NCBI GenBank assembly: GCA_947685225.1
Contig: CANTUV010000008.1
Location: forward strand, 30,062,001 to 30,126,000
Direction of reading: 5' to 3'
Source: Garcia nutans
Lineage: Eukaryota > Streptophyta > Magnoliopsida > Malpighiales > Euphorbiaceae
Length of the DNA: 64,000 bases
Shown one piece after another: positions 55,776 through 64,000 of this stretch; position 1 is the stretch's first letter; each line of letters begins with the position of its first letter. Under the pieces are notes generated by a model. It was not told the DNA's origin, ran no database searches, and was given only the letters and a program-made list of their open reading frames with translations. The position numbers and the translations under genes were made by a program.

Positions 55776-56558
55776 TGATCCTAGTAGTCACTTCCTCAAC
55801 TGCCTTAGTTGATGTACACTGTCAAAGTAGTTTGTTTGTGCTTGCTTTAGGAAGAAATCCAGTTTTTCACCCATAGGTACCTCAAGAGAAGTTGCTTTAA
55901 AAGAAGTGTACCTCTAGGATCATAAGTTAAACTGATAAAAAGGATGCCCACTAGTTCATTAGTCACCAGCCATTAAATAAAGAGGTTGAGCTATTTCATA
56001 GGGCAGTCTCAACCGCTTCTTTTTATGCTTATGCAACAAAAGCTCATAGGAGGACTGATTCAGAAGAAAGTGCATCTGGACTGAGTGAGCACAATGAGAG
56101 GACAGAAGAAAGAGGGCTGTCAAGTAAGGGTCAATCTCATATATGGATTTATTCCTATTATACTATAAATGGAATCTATTCAGAATCTATTGCCTTTAAG
56201 AGTCAATGGATTGAACTCAAAGGATTGGATGGGAGCAAGTTGATTGATCCGAGGGTGAACCTAATTAAGGGAATTCCACTAGTTACTAGTTCGCAGATAA
56301 GAAGAAGGCATTAAGCTAGGAAAAAGAAAAATTTCAGCCTCTAAGTAGTGCCTTGTGGCTTGGATTGAAGGGGAAGGGGCAAAGCAAAGGAAGAATCCCT
56401 CGAAAAAAAAATCATGGGCAGGACGATTATAATAGCAAATTCCGTTGGAATTATTATTTTATACACTGGAAGAATCTATTTTGGTATTATAGAAAAGGGA
56501 AAAGAACAACTAAAAGAAAGGAAATCGATTAGTTATTCATCAAAGTTTCATTTATTCA
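55776..56558. other. Unassigned DNA inside the organelle mosaic
   Basis: No gene was recognised. The last 60 bases before 56559 look like the plastid rpl20 leader. A short frame near 56414-56500 (MGRTIIIANSVGIIILYTG) is hydrophobic and could be plastid or mitochondrial in origin; I could not identify it. Confidence 0.35.
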
Positions 56559-56717
56559 ATGACCAGAATTAGACAAGGATATATAGCTCAGAGGCGTAGA
56601 ACAAAAATTCATTTATTTGCATCAAGCTTTCGCGGGGCTCATTCAAGACTTACTCAAACTATTATTCAACCAAAAATAAGAGCTTTGGTTTCGGCCCATC
56701 AGGATAGAGATATTAAA
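56559..56717 (+). pseudogene. rpl20: Plastid rpl20 5' fragment
   Basis: Encodes MTRIRQGYIAQRRRTKIHLF through ALVSAHQDRDIK, matching the first ~50 residues of plastid ribosomal protein L20 (usual length near 120). It then diverges into unrelated sequence with a stop. Arginine-to-glutamine and arginine-to-histidine changes fit C-to-T/G-to-A decay. Confidence 0.9.
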
Positions 56718-57544
56718 TATTTTATAATTAATAAACTATATTTATTGTCATAACCTGCATTTTCCAACAAAATAGATTTATTTAAACTATGATCATGAGC
56801 AAATGTATAAATATACTCCCGAAAGATAAATGGGTATAGGAAGTCATTTTTTCGAGATCTATCTAGTTCAAAATATCTTTCCTCCATTTTTTTATTAGAT
56901 TTGATTAAAGTAAGGATAGAGGATTTTAATTGGGTTGATTAGAAAATGATACATAGTGCGATACAGTAAAAACAAAGTAGTATAATAAGAAAAGAATAGA
57001 TACCCTAGAAATAAAATAGGTAAACTCATTAACGGACTCCTCATCCTTTCCTTTTTATTTTACATCTAATTGTTTTATGTGCATTATAGGATAGGATAAA
57101 AAGATGATTAGAAATCCTTTATTTTTTCAATCCAATCGCTCTTTTGATTTTGGAAAAAAAAATTCTTTATCATCCCTCCCTCCCCTCATAGGAGAGAATA
57201 GCTAATAGTTAGGACTCATTAAAAGAAAATAAAAAATCTGCTTATAGAAAAGCCTTTCCCGTATTAGGTACTAATTTTTTTTAACGTCTAATTAGATGGG
57301 ATAATCATTCAAACTTAAGAACATAAGCTCTTTGCTTTTTTATTTCCCTATAATTGGAACCGTAGGACTCTATCCATTTATTCACTTGACCCAACTTTTC
57401 CCTCTGTGGTTGTCCTTTTCAAGAGAACTCAATCCGGGAACTCGTTCAAGAATGGGCCTTTAAACTACTGGTGATCTGAGCTTTTATTGTATGACCCAAT
57501 GTAGGTTTGAATCCTCATATATCAGAGCAAGTAGGCATCTGGGG
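56718..57544. other. Unassigned AT-rich DNA, probably plastid spacer
   Basis: The style is that of plastid intergenic sequence (long A/T runs, GATTAGAAATCC-like words), but no gene could be recognised. It is followed by a 23S fragment. Confidence 0.35.
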
Positions 57545-57908
57545 CTGTAGTATGTTCCAAGGGTTGGGCTACTCGCCCATTAAAGCGGTACATGAGCTGG
57601 GTTCAAAACATCGTGAGAGAGTTCGATCCATATCTGGTGTGGGAGTTAGAGCATTGAGAAGACCTTTTCCTAGTATGAGAAGACTGGGAAGGATGCACCT
57701 CTGGTGTACCAGTTATCATGCCCATGATAAACACTAGGTAGCCAAGTGCGGAGCAGATAACTGCTGAAAGCATCTAAGTAGTAAGCCCACCCTAAGATGT
57801 GTGCTCTCCTATTTCAACTTCTCCAGAACCTTTGATAGCACAATAGAGACAACGATGGGCTCTCTACCCCTACAGGGATAGTGTGACAGAAGTTTTAAGA
57901 ATTCAAGA
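57545..57908 (+). pseudogene. rrn23: Plastid 23S rRNA 3' end, second copy
   Basis: Reads from GTATGTTCCAAGGGTTGGGC to the 23S 3' end, in plus orientation. Its first part is the inverted counterpart of 55184-55375 plus 47893-47952. It includes GCATCTAAGTAGTAAGCCCA and leads directly into 4.5S as in plastomes. It is diverged by many transitions. Confidence 0.9.
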
Positions 57909-58011
57909 GAATGTCATGGCGAGATGAGCCGTTTATCATTACGATAGGTGTCAAGTGGAAATGCAGTGATGTATGCAGCTGAGGTATCCTAATAGACCGG
58001 TAGACTTGAAC
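57909..58011 (+). pseudogene. rrn4.5: Plastid 4.5S rRNA, decayed copy
   Basis: About 103 bases matching plastid 4.5S rRNA (core GCCGTTTATCATTACGATAG and end ACCGGTAGACTTGAAC), with several G-to-A and C-to-T changes. The normal spacer start CTTGTTCCTACA follows, then the sequence jumps to psbA. Confidence 0.88.
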
Positions 58012-58023
58012 CTTGTTCCTACA

Positions 58024-58267
58024 TGGCAACAGAAATAATATTGTTTCCATAAAGTAAAGATCCAAAAATAGGTTCATGAATATCATCAATATCTACCGGA
58101 GGGACAATAATGAAAGCAATAATAAATATAGAAGTTGCAGTTAATAAAGTAGGGATTATCAAAACACCAAACCATCCAATGTAAAGACAGTTTTTAGTAC
58201 TGGTTATCCAATTACAGAAATGACCCCATAGGCTTTCATTTTTGTGTCTCTCTAAAATTGCTGTCAT
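58024..58267 (-). pseudogene. psbA: Plastid psbA 5' fragment
   Basis: Encodes the first ~82 residues of photosystem II D1: MTAILERHKNESLWGHFCNW, then ITSTKNCLYIGWFGVL and LLYGNNIIS. Substitutions such as R-to-H, E-to-K, S-to-N, A-to-V and G-to-D are the result expected of C-to-T/G-to-A decay. It is truncated from 353 residues at the joint with the 4.5S spacer. Confidence 0.95.
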
Positions 58268-58361
58268 TGTAAAATCTTGGTTTATTTAATCATTAGGGAC
58301 TCCCAAGCACACAAATTCTCTATAAATCAAGATAGATATAATTGAGGGCTTGTTATTCAAC

Positions 58362-58391
58362 AGTATAACATGACTTATATACCCATATCAA
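58362..58391 (-). promoter_or_regulatory. Relic psbA promoter
   Basis: On minus, TTGATA (58386-58391; TTGACA in plastids) and TATACT (58362-58367) are 18 bases apart, with the intervening TATATAAG-like psbA element. It would not be used in the nucleus. Confidence 0.75.
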
Positions 58392-58565
58392 CATTCGTGG
58401 ATATATCTTTATGATCTTATCTATTTAGATTCATCAGAATTTTTTTTGACTAAATTATAAGTGAATTAAAAAATAGAATTTAGATTTATATTTATATGCC
58501 TATGATATAGATATAGGATTTCATATGCTATAGGATTTTATCTGATTTCAATATAAAAATTATAA

Positions 58566-58600
58566 TGGGTTGCCCGGGACTCGAACCTGGAACTAGTTAG
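58566..58600 (-). pseudogene. trnK-UUU: Plastid trnK-UUU 3' exon plus intron part
   Basis: The plus strand reads TGGGTTGCCCGGGACTCGAA then CTGGAACTAGTT, the complement of the tRNA-Lys 3' exon. About 270 bases of the trnK group II intron follow, including a domain V-like AGCCATGCTTGCATTTTTCA. Its position relative to psbA is as in plastomes. The 5' exon and matK are absent. Confidence 0.88.
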
Positions 58601-58872
58601 ATAGAGTAGAAATTTTTCTTGTTACCTTGTTAAAAAAGTTAAAAATAGGTACAAAATCCCTCTCCAAGCCATGCTTGCATTTTTCATTGCACATGGCTTT
58701 CCTTATGTATACATCTAAAAAAAACCCAATTCCCTTCCTAGATGAAACCTCTAAGGAATGAGAATTTCATAATAGAAATGAATGAAATTTCTGTTCTCCA
58801 TTCATTATTTAGGGAGAATTTCAATTTCATAACCAATTATTCATGATTAGCAAAATCATTATTAGAAATAAT

Positions 58873-59510
58873 ATCATACGTTACCCCTAATATGTGGAAG
58901 TATCGACGTAATTTCATAGAGTCATTCGGTCTGAATGCTACATGAAGAACATAAGCCATATGAAGGAACAAGAAGACCTAGGATGTAGAAGAGCATAACA
59001 TGAGTGATTCGGCAGATTTGGATTCCTATATGTCCACTCATGTAGTACTTTATTTCATTTTACTATATATAAGATCCATCTGTATAGATATTATCATGTA
59101 CACCCAAAAAGCCGTATGCTTTGGAAGAAGCTTGTATAGTTTGGGAAGAGGTTTTGATTGATCAAAAAGAAGAATCTATTTCAATCGATATGCCCTTAGG
59201 CATGACCATACATAACATAGAAATCACACTTGAAAAGGATGGACAATTAGCTAGAGCTGCAGGTGTTGTAGCGAAACTAATTATAAAAGAGGGAAAATCG
59301 GCCACATTAAAATTACCTTCTGGGGAGGTTCGTTTAATATCCAAAAATTACTCAGCAATATCAGACAAGTAGGGAATACTGGGGTGAACCAGAAAATTTT
59401 GGTTAGAGCCGGATCTAAACGTTGGCTAGGTAAGCGTCCTATAGTAAGAGGAGTAGTTATGAACCCTGCAGACCATCCCCATAGGGGTCGTGAAGGGAGG
59501 GCCCCAATAG
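58873..59510 (+). pseudogene. rpl2: Plastid rpl2 intron end and exon 2 fragment
   Basis: 58873-59184 matches the 3' part of the rpl2 group II intron (for example GAGTCATTCGGTCTGAATGC and AGCCGTATGCTTTGGAAGAA). Exon 2 then encodes DMPLGMTIHNIEITLEKDGQ and LKLPSGEVRLISKN. One base is lost at about 59358 (SATVGQ region), after which the frame shifts to GNTGVNQKILVRAGSKRWLG and DHPHRGREGRAPI, ending at about 59510. The 287 bases that follow are unassigned. Confidence 0.93.
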
Positions 59511-61510
59511 CATTGGTTCAACTCCAGACCGAGATATGTCACACATTACATAGAGAATGAAGGCAGAATAGCCGACCAATCCTTAGCTCTAACAAGTAAT
59601 GAAGCAAAATAGAGGAAAGCCTGGATACTAAGGTAAGGGGTATAGAAAGAACCATAACGGAGCTAATGGCAATCAAGAGAAAATGGAGACTATGGGTGGA
59701 TCCCTGGTCGAGTGAAAGCGCAGGTTGGGCTATTCTTACTTTCTCGATCAAATGTCAAATCGTAGATAAATTATTACACATCGTGCGAACTAGTCATTGT
59801 GCGAGCGGGGATTTTTGCCCCCACTCCCGGTGGAATGGTTCTTGCGACTTCGGTACTGTTTAGGCTCGGGGCCTTAGAGAATACAGACCTAAGTCTGGAG
59901 AAAATGCAGTCACCACCCGGACGGGCCGGGAAAAAGAAAGGGGTGGATGACTCGATTCCTAAGGAATTCGCAATTCCCTAATGGGTTCAGAAAGTTGGGT
60001 ACTTGTGGGGAAGGTGAGAAATGGCCCAGCACCCCCACAACGCCCGGTTCATTGGAACCGGCCTCCTTTACAGGTCTTAATATTATAAAATTCTTAAATA
60101 TAATAACACTATCCACATTAGACACAATAATTAAAAGAAAGCATCATTATATTAAAATCAAAGCAATGTCCAAACAAAGCAAATAAATGGACACCCATCC
60201 GAAGATGGAAACATGTCCTTACATCACATGCCTAGATAGGACACCCACCGAAAGGTAGAAACATACCCTTTACATAAGTTCTAAGATAGAAAAGCAAATT
60301 AAATTACATGATATTTAACTAATGAGGTACCCACCAAGTGAAAACATATCTCTTACAACATTTAAGAACCTAAATAAATTGATAACCATTCATAATAAAT
60401 AAATCATTCATCAAAGGTACCAAATATCAATAAAAAGTAAACATCCTTCCATGATAAATAAAATAAACCAAGCATTTAATTTAAATAAATTAAAGCATAA
60501 GAAATAAAACCAAGCATGATCAAATATGGAATTGAATAAGGTAAATAAAAATCCAAATTATAGCTACTATTACCATTTAGGGTTCTTTATCTCATGTGTT
60601 AAGGTTTTAGAATTTATAAAATTAGGCTACTGTGACTTTTTATGGAATTAAAATAGATTGAGGTTTTATATTTTAAAAGGTTGGTAAGACTCTTTGATTA
60701 ACTAAATTAATATTTGAATGGTGAAATCATGAAACTAGGGTTTGAACACTTTGAAATACTTTTAATTTGTGGTTTTAAATGGTGATTTCAAGCTATTGTG
60801 TAAAATTAAAGTATTTATGTTTTTATAGTTTTTAAAATTTTAAAGGATTAGGGTTTGGAAAAAAATTAAGGTTTAAGGTTTTAAAGGAGTTAGAGTTTAC
60901 TATTTTAGGTTTAGAAGTTGAATTTGGGTTTAGTGTTTTAGAATTTAGGATTTGGGTGATGTATGATTTTTAGGATTTGGAAAAAGCAATTGAAGATTTT
61001 ATGGAATTTTATGAAAATAAACCAATGATTTGAAGTTTATAAAGCAAAAAAGATATTTTTAAAGCTTTTGGGAAAGTAACAGATCACAATTTTGAGTTTT
61101 GAAAATTTGGAAAACAAATTTTAGTTTTGGAGTTTTGAAGAAATAAATCTAATAGCTTTAAGCTTTTAGAAAATAAAGCCACGATTTAAGAATTTTAATC
61201 CTTAGAAAAAAAAGTGAATTAAGGTCCTAAAATCTTTGAATTAAAAGAAATCAAAGGGTGATTATGCTACTGTGTAAAATATAAAGAAATTAGAATTTCA
61301 TACCTTATTTTGTAAGTTGCACCAAAATTGCTTCTTGGATGAACAAGCTCCAAAGACCAGCCTTTTTGCCTTTGTAATTCCTTAAATCGTGTTTCTGCTA
61401 CTTTAAAAATCAATTGAATTCAAGCTTTTCCTTCACGGATTTGGATTTCCCTCCTACTGTCAAATTTTTGTCCCTTTCGGCCTCCTCTCAATTTGATTGC
61501 CTTTGGTCCT

Positions 61511-61519
61511 TATTTATAG
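61511..61519 (-). promoter_or_regulatory. TATA box of the second Tat-type LTR
   Basis: The minus strand reads CTATAAATA, equivalent to 9325-9334 in the other LTR. Confidence 0.5.
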
Positions 61520-61609
61520 AGATTTCATATGGTTTATTCCTAATTAATCACGGCAAATAATATTGATAAGAAAAGGAAACCAAAACCTAATTGAATTAGG
61601 TTTCAAAAA

Positions 61610-61790
61610 ATTTGCGTCGGAAAAATTGCGCTGCCGAAAAAAATTGCCGTAGGAAAAAATACACTGGCGAAAAAAATCTACCGCAGCAAACAGCGACAGA
61701 GGGAGAGGAGCGGGCGTCACTCGCAGGAAATTCCTGCGGGCGAAATGCCCACGGGCCCGTGCGACGATTTTTTTGTCGCCGATTTTTCCA
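61610..61790. repeat. GC-rich repeat block in the second Tat-type LTR
   Basis: Irregular repeats of TTGCGTCGGAAAAA, TTGCGCTGCCGAAAAAAA and TTGCCGTAGG-like words grade into GGCGAAAAAAATC, CTGCGGGCGAAATGCC and TTGTCGCCGATTTTT. It occupies the site that holds the ATCGATATGAGG array in the first Tat-type LTR, and the two are unrelated in sequence. Confidence 0.55.
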
Positions 61791-61983
61791 ACGCCGATTT
61801 TTATTTTTATTTTTTTGACTTTTATTTGTTTATTTTTATTTTTATTAATAAAAATTAGATACTAAAGCAAAAATTATTTAATTAAGATAACAAAAATTAT
61901 TTTGGACCAATTAGACAAAAAAAATCATTTTGGACTAAATAAAACATATTGGACCGAACTGGGTCAAAAATTAAAGGTCTACA

Positions 61984-61997
61984 GTTTGCCCCCTGCT
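61984..61997 (-). promoter_or_regulatory. Polypurine tract of the second Tat-type element
   Basis: On minus GCAGGGGGCAAAC directly precedes the LTR start TGTAGACC. It fixes the orientation of the element: its internal region lies at higher coordinates and is read on the minus strand. Confidence 0.8.
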
Positions 61998-62049
61998 TGA
62001 AAAATCTGAAACTTTAGTGAAAGAGAGTGAAAAGCAATAAGACTTAATT

Positions 62050-62780
62050 TTTGAGATGGTTGAGGTTTTGGGTTCTGGACTCAAGGATAAATTCTAAGTT
62101 CTAGACCTAAGGAAAATTTGGGTTTTGGACTCGGTTCGATTTCTGGACTCAAGGATAATTCTAGGTTCTCGACCTAAGAAAAATTTGGTTCTGGACCCAG
62201 TTCGAGTTCTGGACTCAAGGGAGATTCTAGGTTCTGGACCTAAGGAAAATTTGGGTTTTGGACCCCATTCGAGTTCTGGACTCAAGGATGATTCTAGGTT
62301 CTGGACCTAAGGAAAATTTGGGTTCTAGACCCGGTTCGAGTTCTAGACTCAAGGATAATTCTAGGTTCTGGACCTAAGGAAAATTTGGGTTCTGGACCCG
62401 GTTCGAGTTCTGGACTCGAGGATAATTCTAGGTTCTGGACCTAAGGAAAATTTGGATTCTGGACCCGGTTCGAGTTTTGGACTCAAGGATAATTCTAGGT
62501 TCTGGACCTAAGAAAAATTTGGATTTTGGATCCTATTCAAGTTCTAGACTCAAGGATAATTCTAGGTTTTGGACCTAAAGAAAAATTTGGGTTCTGGACC
62601 CGGTTCGAGTTATGGATTCAAGGATGATTCTAGGTTCTGGACCTAAGAAAAATTTGGGTTCTAGACCCGAGCTAAGTTCTGGACTTAGAAATAATTCTAG
62701 GTTTTGGACCCGGTTTGAGTTCTGGACTCAAGGATAATTCTAGGTTCTGGACCTAAAGAAAAATTTGGGTTCTGGACCCA
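62050..62780. repeat. ~67-bp tandem repeat array in the Tat 3' region
   Basis: About ten units of roughly 67 bases, built from GGTTCTGGACCTAAGGAAAA and GAGTTCTGGACTCAAGGATA segments. The array starts some 60 bases from the 3' LTR. Tandem arrays in the 3' UTR next to the LTR are a known feature of Tat-lineage elements and a source of satellite DNA. Confidence 0.9.
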
Positions 62781-62784
62781 AGAG

Positions 62785-63060
62785 ATTTGGATACTTGACC
62801 CTAAACTAGACTCGGATACTCGATCCTATGCTGGATTTGGATACTTAATCCTAACTGGATTTGGACACTCGATCCTAAACTGGATTGGGATACTCGATCC
62901 TAACTGGATTTGGATACTCTATCCTAAATTGGATTGGGACACTTGATCCTAACTGGATTTGGACACTCGATCCTAACTGGATTGGGACACTCAATCCTAA
63001 CTGGATTCAGACACTCGATCCTAACTAGATTCGGATACTCGATCCTAAATTTGATTGGGA
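62785..63060. repeat. ~24-28-bp tandem repeat array
   Basis: About eleven units of the type GGACACTCGATCCTAACTGG, directly after the 67-bp array and unrelated to it in sequence. Confidence 0.88.
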
Positions 63061-63154
63061 TACTTGGACTCGAGAATGGGTACTTGGACCTGAGATTGAA
63101 TTTGACTAACCTTTTATCAGTTGAGAAGTCTGACTGCTCCAGCTATTCTATGCA

Positions 63155-63330
63155 TTGTGATTCTTCACCCTCAGAATGGATCTTCATCCTTGGAGATTGG
63201 GTCTTCACCCTGGCAAATGGATCTTCATCTTTTGACAACGGGTCTTCACCCTTGCAAATGAATCTTCATCTTTGAGATTGGGTCTTTACCCTTGAAACAT
63301 GGGTCTTTTTCCATTTGAGGTCGGGTCTTT
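63155..63330. repeat. ~40-bp tandem repeat array
   Basis: About four units of ATGGATCTTCATC...GGGTCTTCACCC. This is the third distinct array in the 3' region of the element. Confidence 0.8.
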
Positions 63331-63750
63331 ACCCTGGCTTCAGCTCTTTTATTTGGATTGGTCTTTTGTCTTTTGCATCTTCATTCTTTTGAGAGTTCTA
63401 ATGTTCCATTCTTTTGTTCTTCCTTTTTGCAAAGATTTAGCTATTTTTATTTGGACCTTATATCCTCTCCTTACCCCCCAAGGATTTTTTCTTTTATGCA
63501 AGCTTTGATTGATTTTTTTCTTGTCTAGTTCTTTGCATAAGCACACATTTCTTCTCTTTGCAAAGTGACTATGGCTTCCACAAGCGAATAGGCTTTCCAT
63601 GCCCCCTTGATTTGATATCTACTTTTTGATTCTTTACTTCGCAAGGTATTGATTTGAATTACCTGGCACGTTCCCAATTTCTTGGTAATTTATGCTATAT
63701 GTATGCATGATTATGTATGCTCTTACCTTTTCCTTCTTGGCTCACAGCGG

Positions 63751-64000
63751 ATGCTCGAAGAACAAAATAAGAAACTACAAGAAGAGTTAGCTGCAAGTCA
63801 TCAGCAGGCTTCTCATTTTAAGAGTTTATATCATCAATCCGAATAAAATTTCTGTAACTTTCTATTTCGGGGGATGAGGGATCCCGACGCTTTTTCATCG
63901 AGAGGCCCCCAGACTGATGACCATGAGATCCTTTCGTCTACTTCTGACGAGGACCATGACGGATCAGTACCTCAAGGTAATAAAGACTTTGGTGCTCCTA
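63751..64000 (+). other. Possible antisense coding region of the Tat-type element
   Basis: Opposite to the element's own strand, a frame from 63751 encodes 31 residues with a coiled-coil look (MLEEQNKKLQEELAASHQQ) and stops at 63844-63846. It is preceded by a splice-acceptor-like CTTGGCTCACAG. A second frame from 63874 (MRDPDAFSSRGPQTDDHEIL) stays open to the window end and is acidic. Tat elements are known to carry extra antisense genes between integrase and the 3' LTR, which fits the location. The start of another, unrelated element is the alternative. Confidence 0.35.

Larger units (their letters stand above)
59798..61983 (-). mobile_element. 3' LTR of a second Tat/Ogre-type element
   Basis: In element orientation it runs TGTAGACCTTT (at 61983) to GCTCGCACA (at 59798), about 2.19 kb and homologous to the LTR at 7972-13019. 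The polypurine tract on its upstream side (61984-61997) shows that it is the 3' LTR of an element extending beyond 64000. A minus-strand TATA box (CTATAAATA) is at 61511-61519. A GC-rich repeat block (61610-61790) lies upstream of it. Confidence 0.82.

Noticed and set aside
57507..57737. 76-codon frame in the 23S fragment
   Set aside because: It is the translation of plastid rRNA sequence, not a protein gene.
59539..59751. 70-codon minus-strand frame with faint resemblance to small plastid membrane proteins
   Set aside because: The similarity to a PsbZ-like stretch is too short to support; organelle origin is plausible but no gene is named.
62094..62310. Repetitive frames on both strands
   Set aside because: They are translations of the 67-bp tandem repeat.
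62050..62780. CRISPR-like regular repeats
   Set aside because: The repeats are contiguous tandem units without unique spacers, in a plant retrotransposon.

Overview
This window is nuclear DNA of a flowering plant, probably a eudicot; I cannot name the species. It is AT-rich and made mostly of nested LTR retrotransposons. It holds one spliced nuclear gene, and a block of scrambled chloroplast DNA that has itself been hit by a retrotransposon. No bacterial-type operon, phage or CRISPR array is present.

Left part (1-31 kb). Bases 1-3592 are two LTRs of a Ty3/gypsy chromovirus family, one apparently inserted in the other. Bases 3593-13019 belong to a decayed minus-strand Tat/Ogre-type Ty3/gypsy element, with gag relics, a tRNA-Arg primer site and a 5' LTR. 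Two solo LTRs interrupt it, at 4078-5403 (TSD GCACC) and 9403-12517 (TSD AAATT). This element abuts a Ty1/copia relic (13020-15480). Further right, a chromovirus solo LTR (16770-29196, TSD ATCCT) is split by a full-length, young chromovirus at 17514-27552 (TSD GACCC). That element has near-identical 2.59-kb LTRs, a primer site, a polypurine tract and long gag and pol frames.

Middle (31-45 kb). A hAT-type terminal-repeat element (31114-34909, 8-bp TSD) encloses a 5'-truncated chromovirus copy. About 3 kb without a recognisable gene follows. The only cellular gene I can support is at 43762-38126 on the minus strand: five exons encoding a PGPP1-like phosphatidylglycerophosphate phosphatase of the HAD family. 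Its 4.1-kb last intron contains a miniature LTR retrotransposon. Upstream of it lie a 44-bp tandem duplication, a LINE 3' end with poly(A), and a pair of SINE-like repeats.

Right part (45-64 kb). A mosaic of plastid fragments (rpoC2, ycf1, 23S, rpl20, 23S-4.5S, psbA, trnK, rpl2) is joined in an order and orientation unlike any plastome. All pieces are decayed, largely by C-to-T/G-to-A changes. Within the 23S piece sits a deleted chromovirus (47953-55183, TSD TAACG), which in turn carries a solo LTR of another family (50755-52312, TSD ATTAT). The window ends in the 3' LTR and tandem-repeat-rich 3' region of a second Tat-type element.

The most interesting signals are inside the LTRs. Three unrelated LTR families each carry a fast-changing array of short GC-rich or palindromic repeats. 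All chromovirus LTR copies keep a double hairpin near their 3' end, and one copy shows a compensatory base-pair change in it.
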